Assembly: GCA_037147055.1 (NCBI GenBank) | Contig: JBAWVW010000019.1 | Location: 1-28,921 of the forward strand | Length of the DNA stretch: 28,921 bases | Direction: 5' to 3' | Source of the DNA: Casp-actino8 sp037147055 | GTDB taxonomy: Bacteria > Actinomycetota > Acidimicrobiia > Acidimicrobiales > Ilumatobacteraceae | Shown: one piece after another, positions 15,422 through 22,827 of the stretch | Layout: every line of letters starts with the position of its first letter | How positions within the stretch are numbered: the stretch's first letter is position 1 | Made by a program: the position numbers and the translations under genes | Notes under the pieces: model-generated | Told to the model about the DNA's origin: nothing | Seen by the model: only the letters and a program-made list of their open reading frames with translations | Databases searched by the model: none

Positions 15422-17248
15422 GTGGGATATGTTTACAGCCGGGGGCAAGAGGTGCGAGCTGGCAAAATCTTTCGGATCGGTAGTCTGATGATCATTGTTC
15501 TTTTCGCTGTTGAAAATGATGCGAGTAATGCTCGTGGCGCCGCCACTTCCGTCACCATGACAGTCAATTCTGTACTCGACAGTTCGGACAACAATATTGG
15601 CGATGACCTTTGCGATGATGGCGCAGGGAACTGTACTTTAAGAGCAGCCATCGAGGAGTCAAATAGTCACCCAGAGGAACATACGATTTTGTTCAACATT
15701 GCTGGATCTGGCGTGCGAACACTACGCCCACTCACACCACTGCCGTCTTTAACGGAAACCATAACAATTAATGGTTACTCACAACCTGGTGCCCAACCAA
15801 ACACCGCAATCGCCCCACGACCATTCAACGGGACGTTGCTCATTGAGATCAACGGGACTGATTCAATTATCCCAAACTCATCTGGCATCAGCATCGCTGC
15901 TAGCAATGTTGTCGTACGGGGTTTGGTTGTCAACAGTTTTAATTTTGATGGATTTAATGTTGATGGTGACCACAACACCATTGCTGGCAATTACATCGGC
16001 ACAGATCCCAGCGGACTACTCGATCAGGGAAACAGTCAAAGGGGAGTTGGCAGTGGTCCAACACACAGCAACAATCTCCTGATTGGCGGACTCGCTCCCC
16101 AAGACAGAAATATTGTCTCTGGAAATGAGAACGCTGGCATCAGCCCAAACATTGGCCACAAGAATTGGACTGTGCAGGGTAATTACATCGGGATCGGGTC
16201 CGATGGTCTCACTTCTATCGGAAATAGCACCTACGGTGAACAAGGTGGACTTTCCTTAGATAACGACAATGGACATGTCGTTGGGGGATCTCAGCAAGGG
16301 GCAACCAACGTTATTTCAGGGAACAACTCCTTTGGTATTTTCCCTGACAACTCATCTGGGTTAATTATTCAGGGCAATATCATCGGCCCCGATTGGAAAG
16401 GAGATCCACTCCTCAATAACCCCCAATTAGGCGGAATCGGATTGCCCCCTCTTGCGGGACCTATTTCGCAGGTGCTCATTGGTGGGACTACTCATTCAGC
16501 AGCCAATTTGATTGCCTATAACAACGGGACCGGGATCGCGATTTTGTCATCAACTCGTGCAAACCAAGTTCTCTATCAATCGAACGACATCGCGGTCCTC
16601 GGAAACCGTATCTTCGGCAATCGTCCCGAAGGTTCGTATCCCCTTAGTCAAACTGCCTTGGGAATTGATCTACTTTCGATGAATCTGCCCGAATTCACCA
16701 TCACAAATCGCGGGACCAATCTAAACGATCCCACCGATGCGGACGATGGAGCGAACCAATACATGAATTATCCCATCCTCAGGAGCGTTCAACAGAAGGG
16801 TCAACAACTTCTGATCGACTTCAGCCTCGATGCAGCGGGGAGTAACGTCGGGGACCGATATCGCATTGAGTTCTTTGCCAATGACGATCCCGATGAAACT
16901 GGCTACATCGGAAATCAACGTTACTTAGGTTTTATTAACTCCACTAATAGCACTGGCAAACAGATCACGCTGCTACTGCCTCCTGGAACCGATCTCACCG
17001 GCACGGATCTCTCAGCGACAACGACATCTCTAGTTAGCACAAACGCGATTGGCTTTGGAGCGACAAGTGAGTTCGCACCGAATGTCTCGATTGACGTCGT
17101 TCACCCAACCGACGGTGAACTCCCCAACACTGGAATTAAATTTTTAACGCTGATTGAGAAAATCGCCATTTTCTGGCTGACACTTGGACTTTTCTTCATA
17201 TTCTTGTCGTTGACATACGCGAGACTTCTGCATGACGAGAAGAATTAG
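15422..17248 (+). CDS. CSLREA-type beta-helix surface protein with LPNTG sorting signal
   Basis: A 608-residue exported protein. A hydrophobic segment near residues 17-30 would be the signal peptide. A CSLREA-like domain follows at about 48-82 (VNSVLDSSDNNIG, then CDDGAGNCTLRAAIEESN). Next comes a right-handed parallel beta-helix with repeated Asn/Gly-rich turns such as NTIAGNYIGTDPSG, NIVSGNENAGI, NVISGNNSFGI and NLIAYNNGTGI. The end is a cell-wall sorting signal: LPNTG at 567-571, a membrane segment and a short charged tail (RLLHDEKN). This predicts sortase-mediated attachment to peptidoglycan; no sortase is in the window. The tail is less basic than usual. The start is uncertain: GTG 15422, GTG 15452 and ATG 15488 are all possible. 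A wall-anchored adhesin or polysaccharide-binding role is inference. Confidence 0.85.
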   Translation: MGYVYSRGQEVRAGKIFRIGSLMIIVLFAVENDASNARGAATSVTMTVNSVLDSSDNNIGDDLCDDGAGNCTLRAAIEESNSHPEEHTILFNIAGSGVRTLRPLTPLPSLTETITINGYSQPGAQPNTAIAPRPFNGTLLIEINGTDSIIPNSSGISIAASNVVVRGLVVNSFNFDGFNVDGDHNTIAGNYIGTDPSGLLDQGNSQRGVGSGPTHSNNLLIGGLAPQDRNIVSGNENAGISPNIGHKNWTVQGNYIGIGSDGLTSIGNSTYGEQGGLSLDNDNGHVVGGSQQGATNVISGNNSFGIFPDNSSGLIIQGNIIGPDWKGDPLLNNPQLGGIGLPPLAGPISQVLIGGTTHSAANLIAYNNGTGIAILSSTRANQVLYQSNDIAVLGNRIFGNRPEGSYPLSQTALGIDLLSMNLPEFTITNRGTNLNDPTDADDGANQYMNYPILRSVQQKGQQLLIDFSLDAAGSNVGDRYRIEFFANDDPDETGYIGNQRYLGFINSTNSTGKQITLLLPPGTDLTGTDLSATTTSLVSTNAIGFGATSEFAPNVSIDVVHPTDGELPNTGIKFLTLIEKIAIFWLTLGLFFIFLSLTYARLLHDEKN

Positions 17249-17282
17249 ATCCGCAACAAAACAGACTTATTGAGGGACCACG

Positions 17283-17999
17283 ATGAAAACCAGAATGGGC
17301 GCACTACTGATCACTTCACTGATGACAGCATGTTCAATCGGTGGTGGATCAAGCACTGAAGATTTGCCAGCGCTTAGCGACAGCACGATTGCAGCGTCAA
17401 CGACCAGTCCCGATGAAACACCTACAACTGACAACCAAACCACAACGATGGCGACTCCCACAACTGTTGTTTCGTCGGTACCTCAACCAGAATGTGATCT
17501 TGCTGCCCTGACCCCCAATGAAAACATACCTGGACTGGTTCTCTTGGAATGCTTGGGTGACTGGATGATCACTTACCACGAGCCGTGCGGAGAATGCGAG
17601 GGTGTCAGGCCATTTCATGCCGAGGACGGAGCATGGAAAGCGTACGACTCTTTGTATGTCATTTGTTATTCAAAGGATGACTCTTACGGACAATCACCCG
17701 AAACGGATGTTCTCACTTCGTTGCGGATCATTCTTTCTTCTTATCCGTGCGATGAAACATACGAGCCATACCATCCGGAAAAAGCCCATGGGCAACTGGA
17801 GTTCGGCGATATTGGAAACCGAGTTAAGGCCCTTCAAACTGCACTGATCAACGAGGGTTTTCTTCATGACAGTGCCGACGGAAGTTATGGACCGAACACA
17901 ATGCGAGCCGTCATGAACTTTCAGTATTCAGAAAATCTCACGGCGGACGCAATTGCTGGTGTGGACACCCACGAGGCTCTCGGGTTGAAATTTCCCTAA
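17283..17999 (+). CDS. peptidoglycan-binding-domain lipoprotein
   Basis: A 238-residue protein with an N-terminal signal ending in a probable lipobox (SLMTAC, Cys17) and then a Ser/Thr/Asp-rich linker to about residue 65. A middle domain (about 70-160) carries several cysteines (CDLAAL, LECLGDW, EPCGECEG, VICYS, YPCDE) that may form disulfides and is not recognised. The C-terminal 65 residues are a PG_binding_1 repeat: LEFGDIGNRVKALQTALINEGF, then DGSYGPNTMRAVMNFQ. It probably sits on the outer face of the membrane and contacts peptidoglycan. GAGGG precedes the ATG. It follows the LPNTG protein by 34 nt on the same strand, so the two may be co-expressed cell-surface proteins. Confidence 0.85.
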   Translation: MKTRMGALLITSLMTACSIGGGSSTEDLPALSDSTIAASTTSPDETPTTDNQTTTMATPTTVVSSVPQPECDLAALTPNENIPGLVLLECLGDWMITYHEPCGECEGVRPFHAEDGAWKAYDSLYVICYSKDDSYGQSPETDVLTSLRIILSSYPCDETYEPYHPEKAHGQLEFGDIGNRVKALQTALINEGFLHDSADGSYGPNTMRAVMNFQYSENLTADAIAGVDTHEALGLKFP

Positions 18000-18063
18000 T
18001 ATTTTATTTCCTGGCGAATTCTTACAGCCGACATCCCGACAACTTACGATTTGCTGTGATGCC

Positions 18064-18588
18064 TCAGTACGGTTCCAAAATTGGCGGTTCGTCTGAGTTC
18101 CCCGTCATACGAGCCTTGGCAGTTTGTCCACGCTTACCAGCAGCGACGGCTCCCGTTACAGCAGAAAGTCCAAAAAGGGGCATGTTCCCATACACGGTTT
18201 CAACTGTCGAGTCAGACAACAAAATCGTTTCGTGATAGATACCTACTGAACCGTTATCGCGGATGTTTTTATTGAATGCGCGCCACGCTGGAAGGTGAGC
18301 GTTATCGGCAGCCTTTGAATATGCCTCAAGTTTTTCAAATGAGTCCCAGTACTGCAGCACCAAAATTGTGCGCCCCGAGAGAAATGTGCGCGGTTTGCCC
18401 ACGAGACCGAGCAACGGATTCTTTTGCAGTTCAATCAACATGCGCGGCATGGCGTTGAGCACCGGAATCCATTTCCAGAACTTCCAGATTTGGTTGAACC
18501 GCATCCCGATAAGAAACAAAACTTTTCCATCGGCGCCGACATCGGCTGAAAATCGACCCCTATTTACCTTCACCATTTCATCATCCAT
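18064..18588 (-). CDS. DUF4188 protein (monooxygenase-like fold)
   Basis: A 174-residue protein matching the DUF4188 family. Recognisable segments are FLIGMRFNQIWKFWKWIPV, NAMPRMLIELQKNPLLGL, ILVLQYWDSFEKLEAYSK, HLPAWRAFNKNIRDNGSVGIYHETI and VYGNMPLFGLS. The pattern recalls a dimeric alpha/beta-barrel, and some members are annotated as monooxygenases or as related to phenylacetaldoxime dehydratase; none of this is established for this protein. The start overlaps the 3' end of the upstream GNAT gene by eight bases, so the two are probably translated from one mRNA. Confidence 0.85.
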   Translation of the reverse strand: MDDEMVKVNRGRFSADVGADGKVLFLIGMRFNQIWKFWKWIPVLNAMPRMLIELQKNPLLGLVGKPRTFLSGRTILVLQYWDSFEKLEAYSKAADNAHLPAWRAFNKNIRDNGSVGIYHETILLSDSTVETVYGNMPLFGLSAVTGAVAAGKRGQTAKARMTGNSDEPPILEPY

Positions 18589-19018
18589 TCATTTCGTAGC
18601 GATACAAATTTGACTCACGCAAGGTAAAACCGAGTCGTTGATACAAACGATTTGCAGCCTCACGCGACGGACGCGAGGTTAAATCAACCGTGATCGCCCC
18701 ATTGGCTTGTGCGAAATCAAGCGCTGCTCGATTGAGGGCTTCACCTGCACCATGACCGCGGGCTGAATCATCAACCACAACATCTTCGATCCAAGCCCGC
18801 ACCCCAGTCGGAATACGGAACATGGCAAGGGTCAGCGAGCCGACAATTCGCCCATCAAGTTTCGCCAAGAACAATGTCGAAGCCTCGGACGTCACCAATG
18901 CCTCTAATTCTGAGCGACTCGGAGGAGGGTTCGACTTTGACAGTTGCGGAATCAGCATCTCAAATGCCTGCACAACGTCATCGTCCGCTACGTCACATAT
19001 TTCGATCTGAACGCTCAC
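18581..19018 (-). CDS. GNAT-family N-acetyltransferase
   Basis: A 145-residue single-domain GNAT. The acetyl-CoA pyrophosphate loop is RGHGAGEAL (pattern R/Q-x-x-G-x-G/A), preceded by AWIEDVVVDDSA (motif A strand) and followed by AANRLYQRLGFTLRESNLYRYEM (motif B). The substrate cannot be inferred. The start is GTG 19018, with TAGACT 7 nt upstream. It is followed directly by the DUF4188 gene (eight-base overlap) and is divergent from the SCO6745-type gene. Confidence 0.92.
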   Translation of the reverse strand: MSVQIEICDVADDDVVQAFEMLIPQLSKSNPPPSRSELEALVTSEASTLFLAKLDGRIVGSLTLAMFRIPTGVRAWIEDVVVDDSARGHGAGEALNRAALDFAQANGAITVDLTSRPSREAANRLYQRLGFTLRESNLYRYEMNG

Positions 19019-19025
19019 GATAATG

Positions 19026-19051
19026 AGTCTAGGTTGCTTGCGTTCTACGGT
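19026..19051. promoter_or_regulatory. compact divergent promoter pair
   Basis: The 39-bp gap between the GNAT gene and the SCO6745-type gene carries TAGACT on the minus strand (19031-19026), 7 nt before GTG 19018, and TACGGT on the plus strand (19046-19051), 6 nt before ATG 19058. Both predict leaderless mRNAs from overlapping promoters. Confidence 0.45.
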
Positions 19052-19057
19052 AACCCC

Positions 19058-19960
19058 ATGGATTCACGTGAACTCTCAACAAAGGCTCGTGCACTCGGTG
19101 GTGCACTCGAACCAGTCATCGGGCAGGTCTATTTTTCGCCAGAATGCCATGCCAACTATGTGGCTCTCGGCTTTGAGCCCAGTCCAGGAGATATGAACGG
19201 TGTCGCTCTCCCGCAAAGTGTTGCTTATTTCACCAGCCGTGGCTCGCTCATGGGTCAAGTTCCTGGTGAAGTCGTGGCAGCAGCCTTCGCAGTTTTCAAT
19301 CCGCAAGTTGTCATCCGTGCCGTGGCCGCTGGTTGGCAAATCACTGATGCGGCGACCATCTGTACAGCGCGACGCAACGGCGCAATCGGACAACTAGAAC
19401 GGATTCTCGGGGCCAAACCTGGTGGTGTCAATCGGGCGCGGCCAATCTTGGAACGTGCCGTGAGTGTCTTACGCCCCGAAGGTCGTCCGCTCTTCGCTGG
19501 AACGCTCAGCCAAACCGTTCCCGACACTGACCTCGGTGCCGTCTGGCACTTTGGGGACATGTTGCGCGAATATCGCGGCGACTCGCATACCGCGGCGTGG
19601 ATTTCTGCAGGTCTTGACGCCACTGAAATCGGATTACTCACCGAACTATTTTGGGGACTACCACTTAAGTCATACAGCCGCACTCGCGCCTGGAGTGAAG
19701 ATGACTACAGCGCAGCCATAAATCGCCTTGAAGAGCGTGGCCTGATTAGCGACAGTGTATTTACACCTGCTGGACGCGAACTACGCGAGCAGGTCGAAGT
19801 CCGTACCGATGAACAAATGCATGCTGCCATCAACAAGATCGGTGAAGATTTTGATCATCTCATCGCCATGCTGACTCCATGGTCGCAGTTTGTTCGCAAC
19901 TTCAAGGGTTACCCGGGATCGGGACCACACGAACTTGCCGAAGCTGCGGCAAAGTCGTAA
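19058..19960 (+). CDS. SCO6745-family winged-helix-like protein
   Basis: From ATG 19058 the protein has 300 residues. It matches the actinobacterial family named after SCO6745. Recognisable parts are ALGGALEPVIGQVYFSPE, YVALGFEPSPGDMNG, YFTSRGSLMGQVPGEVVAAAFAVFNP and the tandem-repeat-like second half. Residues about 225-265 look like a MarR-type winged helix (YSRTRAWSEDDYSAAINRLEERGLISD, then FTPAGRELREQVEVRTD). Its function is not established. The frame is open upstream to 18944, but that stretch is antisense to the GNAT gene. The next gene, the proposed selenoprotein, starts 31 nt downstream on the same strand, so co-transcription is possible. Confidence 0.88.
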   Translation: MDSRELSTKARALGGALEPVIGQVYFSPECHANYVALGFEPSPGDMNGVALPQSVAYFTSRGSLMGQVPGEVVAAAFAVFNPQVVIRAVAAGWQITDAATICTARRNGAIGQLERILGAKPGGVNRARPILERAVSVLRPEGRPLFAGTLSQTVPDTDLGAVWHFGDMLREYRGDSHTAAWISAGLDATEIGLLTELFWGLPLKSYSRTRAWSEDDYSAAINRLEERGLISDSVFTPAGRELREQVEVRTDEQMHAAINKIGEDFDHLIAMLTPWSQFVRNFKGYPGSGPHELAEAAAKS

Positions 19961-19991
19961 ATCACGCGCTATCTCGTGGCAGACTGACACC

Positions 19992-21074
19992 GTGATCCTT
20001 ACCGAACTCCGAACAACTACTAGTGAATTCGCTCAAGCCACTGGCTGGGAACCCAAGCCCGAAGGTCTATGTCGAGGTGAGATATGCGTTCCAGCGCCTG
20101 GAGCCCTGAATGCCGACGGTTCGCTGGATGTTGCCATTGCCGCCGCACGATTAGGTATGCCACTTGTTGAGGATGCTGATCATGGCGTGTGGTCACTTGG
20201 CCCTGCGACTCTCAGCGGAAAATCGCTGAATACTGCTGTCGCCGCCGATCCTGAATTGTTGAACTTTGATGGATCCCCATTTCGCCTCTCATCTCTGCGA
20301 GGTAAAAAGGTAGTCCTTGTTGCCTGGTCCAGTTATTGAGGCTGTCGCTCAAGCTTGCCCGGGTGGCAAGCACTGAACTTAGAAATCGCACAATACGGAG
20401 CAACCGTCGTCACTGTCGCTCTTGACATCAACGCTGAACATGCACGGCCGTGGCATGAACTTGGTCAAGCAACTCACCCAAGTGTTGTTGATACCTTGCA
20501 CGCTACGAATCCACTTTTTGGTTTCACCAATATTCCGATGGCCGTATGGATTAACGAAGACGGTGTTTTGGTACGTCCAGCAGAAGGTGCTTCCATCGAA
20601 CGCAACCCAATGCGCGATATGGAAATACCAGAAGGATTGCCTGAAGCATTGGACAAGATGCTCCATGCCGTGAAGGAGATTCCCGACGATGCCGAGGCCT
20701 ATCGGTCGGCCATCATTGATTGGGCAAAAAATGGCGCATCTTCACCCTTCGCTCTGAGCGCAGACGAAGTTGTCACACGTAGCCAGCCTCGATCCGATAA
20801 TGAAGCCCGTGCAACCGCTTGCTTCGAATTAGGTGATTACCTGCGCAAAACCGTGAGCCAAGATGCAGCCGTTTCTTGGTGGAAAGAAGCCCACCGCTTA
20901 CACCCACAAAACCTCACCTACAAACGCCAGGCTTGGACTTTGGTGACCACCGCACCTGGCGCCACGGAAAATGACCTCATGCAGGGTCCGAACGATGTGT
21001 ACGACAGCAGTCTCGTGGCTGAGGTTTCTGGCGACGGTGGTTTCCTACAATTTATTGTCCGACCACAACTGTAG
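19992..21074 (+). CDS. redoxin-family selenoprotein with in-frame UGA (selenocysteine) at the active site
   Basis: GTG 19992 opens a frame that meets one TGA at 20337-20339 and then stays open, in the same frame, to 21074. Read through, it gives 360 residues with selenocysteine 116. Before the UGA comes the thioredoxin-fold entry FRLSSLRGKKVVLVAWSSY; after it comes GCRSSLPGWQAL, so the UGA sits exactly where AhpC/TlpA-type redoxins carry the peroxidatic or nucleophilic Cys (motif SSYUGCR). The fold continues through VVTVALDIN, a cis-Pro-type loop FTNIPMAVWINEDG and a helical C-terminal part. The N-terminal 35 residues carry CRGEIC (C27, C32). A hairpin suited to a bacterial SECIS follows the UGA. 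The alternative, two separate genes, would leave a truncated redoxin and a downstream gene with only a TTG inside the hairpin. SelA/B/C/D must be encoded elsewhere in the genome. Confidence 0.85.
20340..20376 (+). promoter_or_regulatory. bacterial SECIS element (predicted)
   Basis: Downstream of the UGA (20337-20339), GCUUGCC (20353-20359) pairs perfectly with GGCAAGC (20365-20371) around a CGGGU loop (20360-20364). The stem can be extended, past a small internal loop, by UCA (20349-20351) with UGA (20374-20376). The loop guanines lie 22-24 nt after the UGA, inside the range known for SelB-dependent bacterial SECIS elements. It lies wholly within the coding frame, as bacterial SECIS elements do. 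Confidence 0.75.
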
Positions 21075-21127
21075 AAATCTGGCAAAAGTGGTGTGACGAT
21101 GAGCATTTCGCCGTGAGTTTTGGGCGA

Positions 21128-21133
21128 TAGCGT
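21128..21133 (+). promoter_or_regulatory. putative -10 box (TAGCGT) of the PAC2 gene
   Basis: TAGCGT is followed by 8 nt (catgggca) and the ATG at 21142. The region 21075-21127 shows no other clear signal. Confidence 0.35.
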
Positions 21134-21141
21134 CATGGGCA

Positions 21142-22113
21142 ATGGCTGATCTAGAACACATCCGTTGGATCCGTCGACCAGAGTTAAGTCGCCCCCACGT
21201 CATCGCTGCCTTCACCGGTTGGAATGATGCTGCCGATGCGGCCAGTACCGCTGTTAAACATCTTGTTGAAACTATGGGAGCAGCACCTCTCGCCGAAATT
21301 AATCCAGAAGAGTTCACTGACTTCGCGACAATCCGTCCACATGTCAGGCTCGACAATGATTCGGCTCGACACATCGTGTGGCCGACCGTAAGTTTGTGGA
21401 GTGTCACTAGTGGTGATGTGGATCTCATCTTGGTGCTCGGTCCCGAACCAGCCTTGCGATGGAAATTGTTCTGTCAGCAAATCATTGGTGTCGCCAAGGA
21501 ATATAAGGCTTCCTCGTTTGTTTCCCTTGGCGCTCTCCTCGCCGATGTCCCTCATCGACGTAGCACCCAAGTTCTTGGTACCGCAACCGATCAAAACTTG
21601 ATTGACCTTCACGATTTACAACGCAGTCGTTACGAAGGACCGACGGGCATCGTTGGTGTTCTCAACGATGCAGCACACGCAGCCGGCTTTTCAACTGCTT
21701 CGCTGTGGGCAGCTGTACCCGCATATGCCGCACAAGTTCCCTCACCCAAGGCCGCAGCAGCCTTGATTGAACGCTTGGCAGAAATTGTTGGTTGCGACTC
21801 ACCGACCATGAAACTCGACGCTCAATCTGAAGTTTATGAAGAACAAATTGACGAGATCATTAGTAGTGATCCATCAATGAGCCGTTACATCGAACGTTTG
21901 GAAAATTCTAGCGATGACGATGATTACGACGAAGATGAAGATGAGTACGACGATGACGATGACACCCTCTTTGGTGTTTCACCGGATCAATTACGCTTTG
22001 ATGGCATGGACGATGCCCCACCGATGAGCGGTCCTCTCCCTGATGAACCCGTTGATAGCGATGCTTTGATGGAAGAAGTTGAACGATTCCTACGCAGCCA
22101 ACCTGGCGACTAG
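21142..22113 (+). CDS. PAC2 family protein with acidic tail
   Basis: A 323-residue protein. The first about 240 residues match the PAC2/ATP-grasp-like proteasome-assembly-chaperone family common in actinobacteria: RPHVIAAFTGWNDAADAASTAV, PEEFTDFATIRP, LILVLGPEPALRW, SFVSLGALLADVPH and PTGIVGVLNDAA. A nearly pure Asp/Glu stretch follows (residues about 255-275), then a further acidic tail ending in ALMEEVERFLRSQ, a possible amphipathic helix. Eukaryotic and archaeal PAC2 proteins assist 20S proteasome assembly; the bacterial role is unproven. The stop lies one base from the convergent Nudix gene. Confidence 0.9.
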   Translation: MADLEHIRWIRRPELSRPHVIAAFTGWNDAADAASTAVKHLVETMGAAPLAEINPEEFTDFATIRPHVRLDNDSARHIVWPTVSLWSVTSGDVDLILVLGPEPALRWKLFCQQIIGVAKEYKASSFVSLGALLADVPHRRSTQVLGTATDQNLIDLHDLQRSRYEGPTGIVGVLNDAAHAAGFSTASLWAAVPAYAAQVPSPKAAAALIERLAEIVGCDSPTMKLDAQSEVYEEQIDEIISSDPSMSRYIERLENSSDDDDYDEDEDEYDDDDDTLFGVSPDQLRFDGMDDAPPMSGPLPDEPVDSDALMEEVERFLRSQPGD

Positions 22114-22114
22114 A

Positions 22115-22810
22115 TCAAGTTTTTCGCCACACGGGATCGCGCGGCGCGTCAAAACTAGCGACACCCGATTGACCGTTGATTGCCGCAAATGCCATCGGTC
22201 CCCACCAGTCGGCTCCAGCAGTTGGGTCTGGTAATGCCTCCGCGGCGAACCATCCGACACCACTCGTCTCCAGTGGATGGCCTTGTAATGAACCTCCCGT
22301 GGGACGGCAGTGAAATAACAACATGTACATCCCAAATCGACTAAAGCCCATTCGCTGACCATCCACAACGCCGAGTAACTGCACTGGTTCACACTCAATG
22401 CCAGTTTCTTCATGCACTTCTTTCATCGCCACTTCACTCGCCGAGTAACCCACATCAGCCCAGCCAGTTGGGTAGAGCCAAACACCTGAATCTGGACGAC
22501 GGACTAGCAAAATTTCACCAGCATCATTTCCGACAATGGCACCAACTGCGATTTTTGGAGTGACATAGCCCGGTACTCCTTCACCAACCGACTCCATCCA
22601 TTCCTGCACAAAGTGGTCCTGTCCACGACGAACCTCAAGGGCCTCATCGGCGGCGGCTTTGATATCGGCGGCCACGTGAAGAACTTCTTCGTAACGTTCA
22701 CGCTCATACAAGTTTTGTGTGAAGCCAATACCAGTGCGGGCGATACCGGCGAGGGCTTCACTCCAGCGGACTAAATCACGTGTGAAGTCGGATGGATTGG
22801 CATCACTCAT
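22115..22810 (-). CDS. Nudix hydrolase with N-terminal helical domain
   Basis: A 231-residue protein. Residues 8-70 form the helical N-terminal domain of the X-linked-nucleoside-diphosphate type (RWSEALAGIARTGIGFTQNLYERERYEEVLHVAADI). The Nudix domain spans about 84-205. Its box reads GWADVGYSASEVAMKEVHEETGI, with metal-binding E131, E134 and E135 present. The usual first Glu is Tyr122 and the usual Arg is Lys130, so the box deviates at two structural positions. The likely substrate is a nucleoside diphosphate linked to another moiety (for example ADP-ribose), but this is open. A TAGTTT box lies 6 nt before the ATG, within the 17-nt gap after glnD. Confidence 0.9.
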   Translation of the reverse strand: MSDANPSDFTRDLVRWSEALAGIARTGIGFTQNLYERERYEEVLHVAADIKAAADEALEVRRGQDHFVQEWMESVGEGVPGYVTPKIAVGAIVGNDAGEILLVRRPDSGVWLYPTGWADVGYSASEVAMKEVHEETGIECEPVQLLGVVDGQRMGFSRFGMYMLLFHCRPTGGSLQGHPLETSGVGWFAAEALPDPTAGADWWGPMAFAAINGQSGVASFDAPRDPVWRKT

Positions 22811-22816
22811 CTCAAG

Positions 22817-22822
22817 AAACTA
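22817..22822 (-). promoter_or_regulatory. putative -10 box (TAGTTT) of the Nudix gene
   Basis: On the minus strand TAGTTT is followed by 6 nt (cttgag) and the ATG at 22810, between the glnD stop and the Nudix start. It would allow expression independent of glnD. Confidence 0.35.
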
Positions 22823-22827
22823 TCGCA

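Noticed and set aside
18000..18063. Possible terminator between the convergent PG-binding and DUF4188 genes
   Set aside because: I could find no stable stem followed by a T-run on either strand.
20355..21074. Separate gene starting just after the UGA, with the upstream part as an independent short redoxin
   Set aside because: The only start is a TTG inside the hairpin with no ribosome binding site. The upstream piece would end before the redoxin active site, and both pieces share one frame and one fold.
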